Positions 44,539 to 53,257 of a stretch of 64,000 nucleotides of DNA are shown piece by piece (position 1 is the stretch's first letter; the number at the start of each line of letters is the position of its first letter). The notes beneath the pieces were generated by a model. That model had not been told where the DNA came from. It saw only the letters and a program-made list of their open reading frames with translations, and did no database searches. The stretch is from Gillisella vitis (lineage in GTDB: Bacteria > Pseudomonadota > Alphaproteobacteria > Rhizobiales > Rhizobiaceae), in the NCBI RefSeq assembly GCF_014204625.1, contig NZ_JACHLU010000019.1, forward strand, positions 1 to 64,000. The letters are read 5' to 3'. Position numbers and translations under genes: made by a program.

Positions 44539-44753
44539 GGGGTCCTTCCTTGCTTCGGTCGGCTGTAACTAGCGCCATTTTGCGCATCTTCGATTGTCGG
44601 TTGGCGACATCGATACGCATTTTTTCCGCAATTACAACGGTACGTGACAATCCTTGGGATACTCCTCCCCCGGTTAGGGAGAGATTTATCTAACTTTTAC
44701 GTCAACGTCAATTATTTGCCAGTCACATATTTTGTCATGGCTGTTCTGTTTTT

Positions 44754-44858
44754 AAAGCCTGTCGCAGTGAATAGGATTCACTGCGACAGGCTTTAGCTCT
44801 TTCTTTTTCGCATGTACGTTATCGTTTTATTGAGGACAATAAAGCGCGACATGCTTTA
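44754..44858 (+). repeat. RIME1-like intergenic element, copy 1
   Basis: A 105-bp element made of two palindromes. The first is AAGCCTGTCGCAGTGAAT / ATTCACTGCGACAGGCTT around AGG. The second pairs GCATGT with ACATGC and TTTATTG with CAATAAA around AGGA. It is almost identical to 54930-55033, with one base inserted and one changed. Size and double-palindrome design match the Rhizobium-specific intergenic mosaic element RIME1. Confidence 0.8.
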
Positions 44859-44945
44859 GTTTACAGCTTTGGTCCAAAAAGTACGAAGCGATTTTCGAAA
44901 AATCCGATGCGACAGAGTCCACGACGCGCGTATTTCTGGGCTTCG

Positions 44946-45075
44946 CACCCCCTCATCCGTCTGCCGCCACCTTCTCCCCGCCGGGGAGAAGACGGAAAGA
45001 ACAGCAACGCTCATGGGTTCCTCGCCCCAGCGGGGAGAGGTTCGCCGAGCAAAGCGGAGGCGGGGTGAGGGGGAG
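44946..45075. repeat. Large palindromic intergenic repeat
   Basis: Outer arms CACCCCCTCATCC and GGGGTGAGGGGG enclose two inner hairpins, CTTCTCCCCG / CGGGGAGAAG (44971-44991) and a CTCGCCCC / CGGGGAGAG-like one (about 45021-45039). This design is typical of abundant non-coding repeats in Rhizobiaceae. It lies between the RIME-like copy and the acyl-CoA synthetase gene; no gene is visible in 44539-45192. Confidence 0.65.
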
Positions 45076-45136
45076 CCAAGCACTCAAAGCTAAAATGTCG
45101 TGTACTGTGCCGATGCGAAAACAAGACTCTATATTT

Positions 45137-45194
45137 CTTTGTTTTCGTTTGTCTTTTCGGGAAAACTGTATTCCACTTTTCCCTGGCAAACTCT
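45137..45194 (+). repeat. Palindromic intergenic repeat, copy 4
   Basis: Best-preserved copy of the nested palindrome: GTTTGTC, GGGAAAA, spacer, TTTTCCC, then GGCAAAC. Its last two bases overlap the stop codon of the acyl-CoA synthetase (minus strand), so the element may also act as that gene's terminator. Confidence 0.8.
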
Positions 45195-46854
45195 AAACAA
45201 CGCGCCTTTGCTTCACGGCAGGCATGTGCTGTGGACGGTCACGATCACGCAAAAGCCTGCGGATCACCTTGCCGCTGGTGGTCAGTGGCATATCGTCAAT
45301 AAAGGCCACCTCGCGCGGATATTCATGCATCGACAGGCGCTGCTTGACCCAATTGGCCAGCTCCGCCGCCAAGGCATCGCTGGCCACATGCCCCTCCATC
45401 AACACCACATAGGCCTTGACGATTTCGGTGCGCAACGCATCGGGCTTGCCCACGGCTGCGGCCAGCCGCACCGCCGGATGAGCAATCAGGCAATCTTCAA
45501 TCTCGGTTGGCCCAATGCGGTAACCTGATGAGGTGATCACGTCATCATCACGGCCAAAAAATTCGACGTAGCCTTCAGAATCCTGCCGACCAAGATCGCC
45601 AGTCAGCATCCACTCGCCAGTCAATTTTTGCGCCGTGGCCACAGGATCGCGCCAATAGTGCAAAAACATCACCGGATCAGGCTTTGCCACTGCCAGCTGT
45701 CCGATCTGGCCAACTGGCAACTCATGCCCTGCCGCATCCACAATCGCCACCCGATGTCCCGGCACTGCCTTGCCAATGGCACCCGCTTTGCTCACGCCCA
45801 GATTGGCAGCAGATGAGAGCACAAAATTGCACTCGGTCTGGCCATAAAATTCATTGGGGGTGATCCCAAGTGTTGATTTCACCCATTCGTAGGTTTCCCG
45901 ACCCAGGGATTCACCCGCCGAGCCAATGCTGCGCAACACCAGATCATACTGTTTGCGTGGATTTTCAACCGTCTTTAGCAGGCGCAGCGCCGTTGGCGGA
46001 ATGAAGGCATTGCGCACCTTCATCTCCGCCATGATGCGGAATGCCATGTGGGGATCAAATTTCTGCGCAGGCGACGACACCACCGGCACGCCCAGCATCA
46101 GGGCAGGCATCAGCACGTTCAAAAGCCCACCCGCCCAGGCCCAGTCCGATGGCGTCCAGATTTTGTCGCCCGGCTGCGGCAGGCCCTCATGCGCCAGTTG
46201 AAAACCCGGAATGTGACCTGCCAAAACCCGATGGCCATGCAAGGCTCCCTTGGCAGCGCCCGTGGTGCCGGAGGTAAAAATCATCAGGGCGGGATCATCC
46301 GGCCCGGTCTGCGGCCCTTGAAAATCAGGTAATCCTTGCTGGCACAGGGCGCTAAAAGAGAAAACGCCCTCACTTGCGCCGTCGGTGCAAATCACATGCT
46401 GCAAATCTGGCAGACAGTCGCGTAAATCGCTCAATCGGCTCAGGCCAAAATCATTGGTAACAACAGCCACTGCACCGGCTGTCTTCAGCCGGTATTCCAG
46501 TGCGTCAGCACCAAACAACAGCGCCAGCGGCACTGCAATCGCACCCAGCTTATAAATCGCCACATGGGCAATAACCGTGGCAAAGCCCTGCGGCAACAGC
46601 AGCGCCACCCGGTCTCCGGCACCAATGCCGAGATCAGACAGGGCATGGGCAAAAGCCGATGATTGTTCCGCCAACTGGCCATAGCTCAAAAACTGATGAT
46701 GGCCGGTGCTGGAAAAATGCTCAAGACAAATGCGATCCGGCTCCCGCGCGGCCCACGCATCCGACACCACCCGCCCCATGTTAAACGTTTCGGGGATCGT
46801 CCAGCAAAAATCACGATATATCTCCTCATAGGAGGAGCCAGCGGGCAAAAACAT
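45193..46854 (-). CDS. AMP-dependent acyl-CoA synthetase
   Basis: A 553-residue adenylate-forming ligase of the acetyl/medium-chain acyl-CoA synthetase branch. The phosphate-binding loop is MIFTSGTTGAAKGALHGH, the adenine-site motif FYGQTECNF, the hinge region LTGDLGRQDSEGYVEFFGR, and the C-terminal catalytic Lys is in TTSGKVIRRLLR. Acid substrate unknown. It is followed upstream on the same strand by an aldehyde dehydrogenase gene; an aldehyde-to-acid-to-CoA route is possible (inference). Confidence 0.9.
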   Translation of the reverse strand: MFLPAGSSYEEIYRDFCWTIPETFNMGRVVSDAWAAREPDRICLEHFSSTGHHQFLSYGQLAEQSSAFAHALSDLGIGAGDRVALLLPQGFATVIAHVAIYKLGAIAVPLALLFGADALEYRLKTAGAVAVVTNDFGLSRLSDLRDCLPDLQHVICTDGASEGVFSFSALCQQGLPDFQGPQTGPDDPALMIFTSGTTGAAKGALHGHRVLAGHIPGFQLAHEGLPQPGDKIWTPSDWAWAGGLLNVLMPALMLGVPVVSSPAQKFDPHMAFRIMAEMKVRNAFIPPTALRLLKTVENPRKQYDLVLRSIGSAGESLGRETYEWVKSTLGITPNEFYGQTECNFVLSSAANLGVSKAGAIGKAVPGHRVAIVDAAGHELPVGQIGQLAVAKPDPVMFLHYWRDPVATAQKLTGEWMLTGDLGRQDSEGYVEFFGRDDDVITSSGYRIGPTEIEDCLIAHPAVRLAAAVGKPDALRTEIVKAYVVLMEGHVASDALAAELANWVKQRLSMHEYPREVAFIDDMPLTTSGKVIRRLLRDRDRPQHMPAVKQRRVV

Positions 46855-46930
46855 CAGACCTATCCATATTGATGGACAAGATTAGCACCGCCTTCGCAAC
46901 TGCACAATATATCTCTCAAAATGCTGCATT

Positions 46931-46954
46931 GCCGCACCAGATTCATGGTGCGGC
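46931..46954 (-). terminator. Hairpin downstream of the aldehyde dehydrogenase
   Basis: GCCGCACCA / TGGTGCGGC stem with a six-base loop, extended by TGCA pairs, 20 bases past the stop on the minus strand. No strong T run. Confidence 0.6.
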
Positions 46955-46974
46955 TGCATGAAGCTCAAGTATTT

Positions 46975-48402
46975 TCAGGCCTCGGTATAGCCCACAACAC
47001 CCTTGATTTCGGTAAACTCATGCAGGCCGAATTTGCCATATTCGCGGCCATTGCCGGATTGCTTGTAACCACCGAAGGGGGCAAAACCATCCCATGCTGA
47101 CGCATTGACGCGCACAATGCCTGCGCGCAATTTGCGCGACAAGGCCTGCGCCTCACTCAGATCTCCCTGAATATAGGCCGCCAGCCCATAGGGCGTGTCA
47201 TTGGCAATGGCGATGGCATCTTCGACGGTTTCGTAACCAAGGATTGCCAGAACGGGACCAAAGATTTCCTCGCGCGCAATGGTCATGTCGTTGGTCACGC
47301 GGGCAAACACGGTTGGGCGGACATAATAACCGGAATTGAGATGGGCGGGCCGCCCCGGACCGCCAGCAATCAGCGCGGCGCCATCCTCAATCCCCGCCTT
47401 GATCAGGCCCTGAATTTTATCAAACTGAGCTTCGCTGACAACCGGGCCAATGTCGGTTGCCCCATTGTCGGGTGCGCCAACCACAATCGCATTGGCCGCT
47501 CTGGCGGCAATTTCAATGGCGGCATCCATGCTTTCCATCGGCACCAGCATCCGGGTTGGTGCATTGCAGGACTGGCCGGAATTATCGCAGCACTTGCGCA
47601 CGCCTGCTGAAACCGCCTCTTCCAGATTGGCACTGCGCAGCACGATATTGGGCGATTTTCCACCCAGTTCCTGATGCACCCGCTTTACGGTTGGGGCTGC
47701 CGCCTGCGCGACAGAAATCCCGGCGCGGGTCGAGCCGGTGAACGACACCATATCAATATCAGGATGGCTTGCCAGCACCGCACCCACGGTTGGGCCATCG
47801 CCATTGACCAGATTGAAGACGCCTTTGGGAACACCTGCCTCATGCAGGATTTCAGCAAACAGAATGGCATTGAGCGGCGCGATTTCCGATGGTTTCAGCA
47901 CCATGGTGCAGCCGGTGGCAAGGGCGGGTGCCACTTTGCAGGCAATCTGGTTCATCGGCCAGTTCCATGGTGTGATCATGCCAACCACGCCGACAGGCTC
48001 ATGCACAATGCGCGTTGTGCCTTGCATATATTCAAATTCGAAACGTTTCATTGCCTCTATGGTGGCGCTGAAATGGGAAATACCAATGCCCGCCTGCTGG
48101 CTGCGCGCCATGGGAATCGGCGCACCCATTTCTTGAGAAATGATATCGCCAATCTCGTCGTTGCGGCGCTTGAGAATGACGAGAATACGCTCCATCAGCG
48201 CCAGACGCTCAGTAAATGATGTTTCGCTATAGCTGACAAAGGCGGCTCTGGCCGCCGCAATGGCCCGCTCCGCATCGGCTTTCGAGCCCATGGCAATGGT
48301 CGCAAACGGCATTTCCGTGGCAGGATTGATCACGGAGAGCCGGTTCGCGCTGATGGGATCCACCCACGCGCCATCAATATAAAATTTCTCAAAATTTTTC
48401 AT
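46975..48402 (-). CDS. NAD(P)-dependent aldehyde dehydrogenase
   Basis: A 475-residue ALDH-superfamily enzyme. The catalytic Cys is in NSGQSCNAPTRM, the general-base Glu in HQELGGKSPNIV, and the cofactor site in TPWNWPMNQ and FTGSTRAG. Substrate unknown. ATG 48402 has GGAGATCC upstream on the minus strand; the longer frame to 48459 is not conserved. Probably transcribed with the acyl-CoA synthetase, though a hairpin lies between them. Confidence 0.92.
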   Translation of the reverse strand: MKNFEKFYIDGAWVDPISANRLSVINPATEMPFATIAMGSKADAERAIAAARAAFVSYSETSFTERLALMERILVILKRRNDEIGDIISQEMGAPIPMARSQQAGIGISHFSATIEAMKRFEFEYMQGTTRIVHEPVGVVGMITPWNWPMNQIACKVAPALATGCTMVLKPSEIAPLNAILFAEILHEAGVPKGVFNLVNGDGPTVGAVLASHPDIDMVSFTGSTRAGISVAQAAAPTVKRVHQELGGKSPNIVLRSANLEEAVSAGVRKCCDNSGQSCNAPTRMLVPMESMDAAIEIAARAANAIVVGAPDNGATDIGPVVSEAQFDKIQGLIKAGIEDGAALIAGGPGRPAHLNSGYYVRPTVFARVTNDMTIAREEIFGPVLAILGYETVEDAIAIANDTPYGLAAYIQGDLSEAQALSRKLRAGIVRVNASAWDGFAPFGGYKQSGNGREYGKFGLHEFTEIKGVVGYTEA

Positions 48403-48604
48403 CGGGATCTCCTTCATGCCAACATCAGATACGCACCGCTTCAGCGCGGACAAACTCACCGAGTTGATCTGCTATCATGATTGGAAAAGAAAGGCGATTT
48501 ATGAAGTTCAGCCAAGGATAAAACCAAACAGCCATTTCGCGCCGTAGCAAGCAAAGCAGCACAGTCTTCAATCATGCTGGAGCATTGGTTTTATCAGAAG
48601 TCTG

Positions 48605-48689
48605 TGGTGCCCCTTGCCGGAATCGAACCAGCACTCCTCTCGGAACCTGATTTTGAGTCAGGCGCGTCTACCAATTCCGCCAAAGGGGC
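48605..48689 (-). tRNA. tRNA-Leu(CAA)
   Basis: An 85-nt class II tRNA. Acceptor GCCCCTT pairs with AAGGGGC, with A73 and an encoded CCA. The anticodon stem CCTGA/TCAGG closes CTCAAAA, giving anticodon CAA. A long variable arm (TTCCGAGAGGAG region) and the T loop TTCGATT are present. It reads UUG codons. Confidence 0.95.
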
Positions 48690-48914
48690 CTTAAGGATGT
48701 GCAGGAACTACATGCAGAATAGGGTGTCGGTCAACCGGGTTTTTGCATTTTTTTTGATTTCTGCAAAAACTTTATCACAAAGTCAGCAATGCGAATTCAG
48801 CCACATTTACACATAACAGTGCTTTGCCCATAAAGGCTCGGGAAATGCCGTGTGATTTCATCTTTCTGGTCACGAAACCCCACACAGATCTGTTGACAAC
48901 CGTAAGGATTGAAA

Positions 48915-49505
48915 ATGCTGCGACGCCTTTACGACTGGACCATGTCGCTTGCTGGGCGCAAATCAGCCGAAATCTGGCTTGGCATTATTTCCTTTGTTGA
49001 AAGCTCGGTTTTTCTGGTTCCCGCCGATGTGCTGTTTTTGCCGATGGCGCTGGCCAAGCCGGAAAAGGTCTGGCGCTATGCCACCATTGCCACCGTGACC
49101 TCGGTTCTGGGCGGCATTGCCGGCTGGTTTTTGGGCTATTACGCCTATGAAAGCGTGGCAAAACCCATTCTGGAGTTTTATGGCAAGGCAGCCGCATTTG
49201 AGCAACTGCGTGGCTCAGTGGACTACGAAACCGTCGTTCTTTTGCTGATCACATCCGGCCTCGCCCATCTGCCGCCCATCAAGATTGTCACCATTCTGTC
49301 TGGTGTGGTGCATGTGAATATCTGGCTGTTTATTGTGTCTGCCATTATTGCGCGCGGTGCGCGATTCTATTTTCTGGCCTGGCTTTTGCAACGCTATGGC
49401 GCGCCGATCAGTCACTTTATCGAGAAGCGGCTCGGACTTATCGCTGCGGGCGGTGCCATTGTGCTGATTCTGTTGTATGCCGTTTTTCACATCCTTGCGG
49501 CGTAA
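48915..49505 (+). CDS. YqaA-family (DedA-like) membrane protein
   Basis: A 196-residue inner-membrane protein of the SNARE-associated/DedA-related family. MLRRLYDWTMSLAGRKSAEI begins the protein; SFVESSVFLVPADVLFLPMA (about residues 25-44) is the conserved re-entrant helix region with its acidic residues, and LPPIKIVTILSGVVHV lies in the second half. Four to five helices. ATG 48915 follows AAGGA by six bases; a TTG two codons earlier is less likely. dsbB follows after nine bases. Confidence 0.87.
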   Translation: MLRRLYDWTMSLAGRKSAEIWLGIISFVESSVFLVPADVLFLPMALAKPEKVWRYATIATVTSVLGGIAGWFLGYYAYESVAKPILEFYGKAAAFEQLRGSVDYETVVLLLITSGLAHLPPIKIVTILSGVVHVNIWLFIVSAIIARGARFYFLAWLLQRYGAPISHFIEKRLGLIAAGGAIVLILLYAVFHILAA

Positions 49506-49514
49506 GGACAGGAG

Positions 49515-50042
49515 ATGACCATGACAACTGCAACAACCGCTTTTTCAAACCGCACTGGCCAGACAACCGTGCTGATTCTGTTTCTTGGCATAGCCGCCGT
49601 GATTGGCTCTGCATTGGCCTTTGAATATATCGGCGGCTATATTCCCTGCGAATTGTGTCTGTTGCAGCGCAAGCCCTATTACATAGGTCTGGTGATTGGC
49701 CTCATCGCCCTCATTGCCTGCGCCATGCATCTGCCAGCGCGCATCACCAAAAGCCTGATTTTATTGCTCGGGGTGATCATGCTCATCAGCGCCGGTCTGG
49801 GCGTCTATCACGCCGGTGTGGAATGGCATTTCTGGCAAGGTCCAAGCGCCTGCTCGGCCACCAGCGGCGCAGGCTTTACCGGCACGGGTGATATTCTCGG
49901 ACAGCTCAACAGCTTCAAAGGCCCATCCTGCACAGAAGCCGCCCTTCGGATTTTCGGCATCTCGCTGGCCGGCTGGAACGTGGTGACCAGCCTGATCCTT
50001 GCCGCGATTGCGTTTTCAGGCGCAAAGCGCATCAAGACTTAA
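49515..50042 (+). CDS. dsbB: Disulfide bond formation protein B
   Basis: A 175-residue inner-membrane quinone-linked oxidase of DsbA. Four helices are visible. The first periplasmic loop holds PCELCLLQRKPYY with the CxxC pair, and the second loop has Cys residues at SACSAT and GPSCTEAAL. Co-transcribed with the YqaA gene, as in related rhizobia. Confidence 0.9.
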   Translation: MTMTTATTAFSNRTGQTTVLILFLGIAAVIGSALAFEYIGGYIPCELCLLQRKPYYIGLVIGLIALIACAMHLPARITKSLILLLGVIMLISAGLGVYHAGVEWHFWQGPSACSATSGAGFTGTGDILGQLNSFKGPSCTEAALRIFGISLAGWNVVTSLILAAIAFSGAKRIKT

Positions 50043-50104
50043 GCGCATATTCGACGCGCAGAAAACGCCATTTGCAGCCCACCGGGGTAATTTTAGACCA
50101 CCTG

Positions 50105-50662
50105 TCAGGGCTGCAACTCAGAATCCCAGTAAAGATAATCCACCCAGCTTTCATGCAGATAGTTGGGGGGGAAAAGCCTGCCATTGTTGTGCAAATCCTG
50201 CACGCTTGGCTGATAGGGCTTTTGGGCTGGAAACATATTGGCCTGTTTCGGCAGCTTGGAGCCTTTGCGCAGATTGCATGGCGAGCAGGCGGCGACAACA
50301 TTGAGCCATGTGGTTTCACCGCCATGGGCACGGGGAATGACGTGATCAAAGGTCAGATCATCGTGCGATCCACAATACTGGCATTGAAACTTGTCCCGCA
50401 GAAACACATTAAAGCGGGTAAAGGCCGGGTTTCGTGTGGGCTGCACATAGGTTTTCAGGCTGACAACACTGGGAAGCCGCATGGAAAAGCTGGGTGAGCA
50501 GACCGAATGATCGTATTCGGCAATGATATTCACACGGTCAAGAAAAACGGCCTTGATCGCGTCCTGCCAGGACCAGAGCGACAAGGGGTAATAACTCAGT
50601 GGCCTGTAGTCAGCGTTTAAAACCAGCGCTGGCAAGGACTGTGGTGAAACTGCAATCGTCAA
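50105..50662 (-). CDS. HNH endonuclease family protein
   Basis: A 185-residue nuclease. The HNH/zinc-finger core is CQYCGSHDDLTFDHVIPRAH (about residues 94-113), followed by GGETTWLNVVAACSPCNLRKG; the two CxxC pairs are zinc ligands and DHVIPRAHGG gives the catalytic His. The N-terminus (ALVLNADYRPLSYYPLSLW) is typical of a widespread bacterial group of solitary HNH proteins of unknown role. Confidence 0.9.
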   Translation of the reverse strand: MTIAVSPQSLPALVLNADYRPLSYYPLSLWSWQDAIKAVFLDRVNIIAEYDHSVCSPSFSMRLPSVVSLKTYVQPTRNPAFTRFNVFLRDKFQCQYCGSHDDLTFDHVIPRAHGGETTWLNVVAACSPCNLRKGSKLPKQANMFPAQKPYQPSVQDLHNNGRLFPPNYLHESWVDYLYWDSELQP

Positions 50663-50757
50663 GGCGGTCTCCTGATCGATTCGGCATCTTCTTCCTCTAT
50701 ATTAGGCAGGCTGTTACAGGAATGTGAAGCCCAATAAAGAAGTAAGCAAATGATTCT

Positions 50758-51414
50758 TCACTCTGATTGCAAAGGCAAGGCCTCCCGGGCAAAATTCTGC
50801 GCATAAAAGGCCCAAAACAGCCGGGCAGCAATGGAGCGAAAAGGCCGCCACTCCAGCGAAATATGCCGCACAGTGGCAATATCGGGCCGCGTTTCCATTC
50901 TGAGGCCCTGCCCCACGGCCGTTCGCAGGGCGACATCACCAACTGGGAACACATCTGCGTGACCGCCGCAAAACATCAGATAAACCTCTGCTGTCCAAAG
51001 GCCAATGCCCCGCAATTGCGTCAGCTCGGCAATGGCAGCCTCCATGGGCTGATCCACAACCGACAACAGATTGATTTTCTCCGCAACAACCGCCTCTGAC
51101 AGCGTCGTCAAACAGGCATGTTTGGCGCGCGACAGGCCCAGCGTTAAAGCACTGTCTGCCAAAGCCAGATAGGCCGCAGGCGATGGCTCGCCCATGGCGG
51201 CCGCCAGACGCCCCCAAATGGCCTGGGCGCTGGCGCGTGACACCATTTGCGACACAATGATCGAGACAAGGCCAGCAAAGCCCGGCGCGCTCAAGCGCAG
51301 CGGCAAGGGACCGGCAATCTGCGCAATCGGCACAAGGCGCGGATCAAGTCGCAACAGAGCGGCCAGCCCATCTTCAATATCCGCATCGGATTGAATAGGT
51401 TGGAGACGCTTCAT
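50758..51414 (-). CDS. DNA-3-methyladenine glycosylase II (AlkA-like)
   Basis: A 218-residue HhH-GPD base-excision enzyme that removes alkylated purines. The helix-hairpin-helix is LTQLRGIGLWTAEVYLMFC (about residues 133-151), and the catalytic Asp is in VFPVGDVALRTAV. It lacks the N-terminal TBP-like domain of E. coli AlkA, as do the short bacterial members. Divergent from gluQRS; start codons are 21 bases apart. Confidence 0.9.
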   Translation of the reverse strand: MKRLQPIQSDADIEDGLAALLRLDPRLVPIAQIAGPLPLRLSAPGFAGLVSIIVSQMVSRASAQAIWGRLAAAMGEPSPAAYLALADSALTLGLSRAKHACLTTLSEAVVAEKINLLSVVDQPMEAAIAELTQLRGIGLWTAEVYLMFCGGHADVFPVGDVALRTAVGQGLRMETRPDIATVRHISLEWRPFRSIAARLFWAFYAQNFAREALPLQSE

Positions 51415-51435
51415 CTTTTACTCCTGCCGCAAATT

Positions 51436-52347
51436 ATGACACAACACACCATGCCGAATGTTGACCACCACAGACCTGTCTTTCGTTTTGCCCCCAGCCC
51501 CAATGGCACCTTGCATCTGGGCCATGCGCTTTCTGCACTGTTGAACAGGGATGCGGCAAAGGCAACAGGCGGGCGCTTGCTGTTGCGCATGGAAGATATT
51601 GATATTGGCCGGTGCACACCAGCGTTTGAAGCTGCCATCTTTGATGATCTGGCATGGTTGGACCTGGAGTGGGAGCAGCCGGTGCGCCGGCAGTCCGAAC
51701 ATATTGATGTCTACCATGCAGCGCTTGAACACTTGACGGCGCTTGGCCTGATCTATCCGGCCTTTCTCAGCCGGAGTGACATCAAGGCGCAGGCAAAACA
51801 GTCCAGCACCCCCTGGCCGCAAGACCCCGATGGTGCGCCCCACTATCCCACGCAGGAGCGCGACATGGAGCCCGCAGAGGCAAAACGGCGCATTCAAAAC
51901 GGCGAACGCCACAGCCTGCGGCTCAATATGGAAAAGGCAATCGCTCTGCTGCAAAAACCGCTGACGTGGACGGAAGGGGCTGACAATCTCATCGTTGATG
52001 CCAATCCCGCCGCCTGGGGCGATGTGATCTTATGGCGCTCGGATGCCCCCTCCAGCTATCACCTGTCGGTGGTGGTGGATGATGCCCTGCAAGGGGTCAG
52101 CCATATTGTGCGCGGCCGTGATCTCTATCATGCCACATCCGTGCATCGTCTGCTGCAAACCCTGCTGGGCCTGCCGGAGCCGCACTACACTCACCATCGC
52201 CTGATTCTGGGGCCAGATGGGCGCAAGCTTTCCAAAAGCGAAGGGTCTGCAAGCCTTCAGGGTTTACGGCAACAGGGCGTGTCAGTGATCGAAATTCGCC
52301 ACCGTATCGGTCTGGATCACCTCTCGCTTCAGGCGGCGCGCACTTGA
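51436..52347 (+). CDS. gluQRS: Glutamyl-Q tRNA(Asp) synthetase
   Basis: A 303-residue truncated GluRS paralogue that attaches glutamate to queuosine-34 of tRNA-Asp. The HIGH-type motif is FAPSPNGTLHLGH and the KMSKS-type motif KLSKSEG; the anticodon-binding domain is absent. The usual zinc-binding cysteines after LIYPAF are replaced (LSRSD), so this is a zinc-less form. Links to queuosine use, as does the precursor transporter at 17543. Its 3' end overlaps the yihY-like gene by 66 bases. A Met at 51451 is an alternative start. Confidence 0.92.
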   Translation: MTQHTMPNVDHHRPVFRFAPSPNGTLHLGHALSALLNRDAAKATGGRLLLRMEDIDIGRCTPAFEAAIFDDLAWLDLEWEQPVRRQSEHIDVYHAALEHLTALGLIYPAFLSRSDIKAQAKQSSTPWPQDPDGAPHYPTQERDMEPAEAKRRIQNGERHSLRLNMEKAIALLQKPLTWTEGADNLIVDANPAAWGDVILWRSDAPSSYHLSVVVDDALQGVSHIVRGRDLYHATSVHRLLQTLLGLPEPHYTHHRLILGPDGRKLSKSEGSASLQGLRQQGVSVIEIRHRIGLDHLSLQAART

Positions 52348-53172
52348 AAATTTCATCATCGCCGCATTGACCTCGGCCCCAATCAAAAACAGTACGCCCA
52401 GCATATAGAGAAACACCAGCACCACCATGATCGAGGCGAGACCTGCGTAGGTGGCCGCATAATTGGCAAACGTCGCCAGATAGGTGGCAAAGGCAACCCC
52501 CCCCAGCATCCACAGCACCAGAGTGAGGCAAATACCGGGCAAGACCTGCCGCACCTTACGCTTGCCCGCAGGCAGCCACAAATGCGAGATTGTCAGCCCG
52601 ATTGTCAGCAAAATCAGAGTGCCAACCACGCTCCAGTTTGAAATCAGCGCCAGAATATTTTTCAGCAGGGGAAATTGCTGTTCGGCAAACCGCAGGGCAA
52701 TCGGCACCGCAATCAGCGCCACGCTGATCACCGCAAACACCATAACGCCCATCATCACAAAGCCAAGGCTGAGCAACCGGGTCAAATACCATGGCCGGGT
52801 CTCGCTCACCCGATACGCACGGTTGAGGGCCGTGCGAAGCGCCTCCACACCATTGGAGGCAAAATAGGCCGCCGCCAGCACCGAAATGGTCAACAGGCCA
52901 CCGCGCGGCACCGTCAGCACCTGCACCACCTGTTCCGAAATCGGCTTGGCAATCTCCTCCGGCCAAGTGTCAAAAATGAAGTGAATGGCGGTCTGGGCAA
53001 AGGAACTGGCCCCCAGCAGACCCGCAAGGGCGGTGCCAAAAATCAGAAAGGGAAAAACCGCCAGCAGGATCGACAGGGCAACATGGCTTGCCATGGCCCA
53101 ACCATCATCCTCGGTAAAATGCCAGACCGCATCAAAGGCCACCCGGTAAATCCTGCCCAGATACGTCCGCAT
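52282..53172 (-). CDS. YihY/BrkB-family membrane protein
   Basis: A 296-residue inner-membrane protein with about six helices. Family blocks: DDGWAMASHVALSILLAVFP near residue 25, YFASNGVEALRTALNRAYRV (about residues 102-121) and LPAGKRKVRQVLPGI. Once annotated as ribonuclease BN, the family has no proven nuclease activity. Its last 22 codons are antisense to the end of gluQRS. Confidence 0.9.
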   Translation of the reverse strand: MRTYLGRIYRVAFDAVWHFTEDDGWAMASHVALSILLAVFPFLIFGTALAGLLGASSFAQTAIHFIFDTWPEEIAKPISEQVVQVLTVPRGGLLTISVLAAAYFASNGVEALRTALNRAYRVSETRPWYLTRLLSLGFVMMGVMVFAVISVALIAVPIALRFAEQQFPLLKNILALISNWSVVGTLILLTIGLTISHLWLPAGKRKVRQVLPGICLTLVLWMLGGVAFATYLATFANYAATYAGLASIMVVLVFLYMLGVLFLIGAEVNAAMMKFSSARRLKREVIQTDTVANFDH

Positions 53173-53257
53173 TCAGTCTCCTTCTGCTCAATCAAGAATT
53201 GCCTGCCGGTCAGGAATATGGGAAACCCTAACACATTATGGAAGAGGAAAACCGCCC

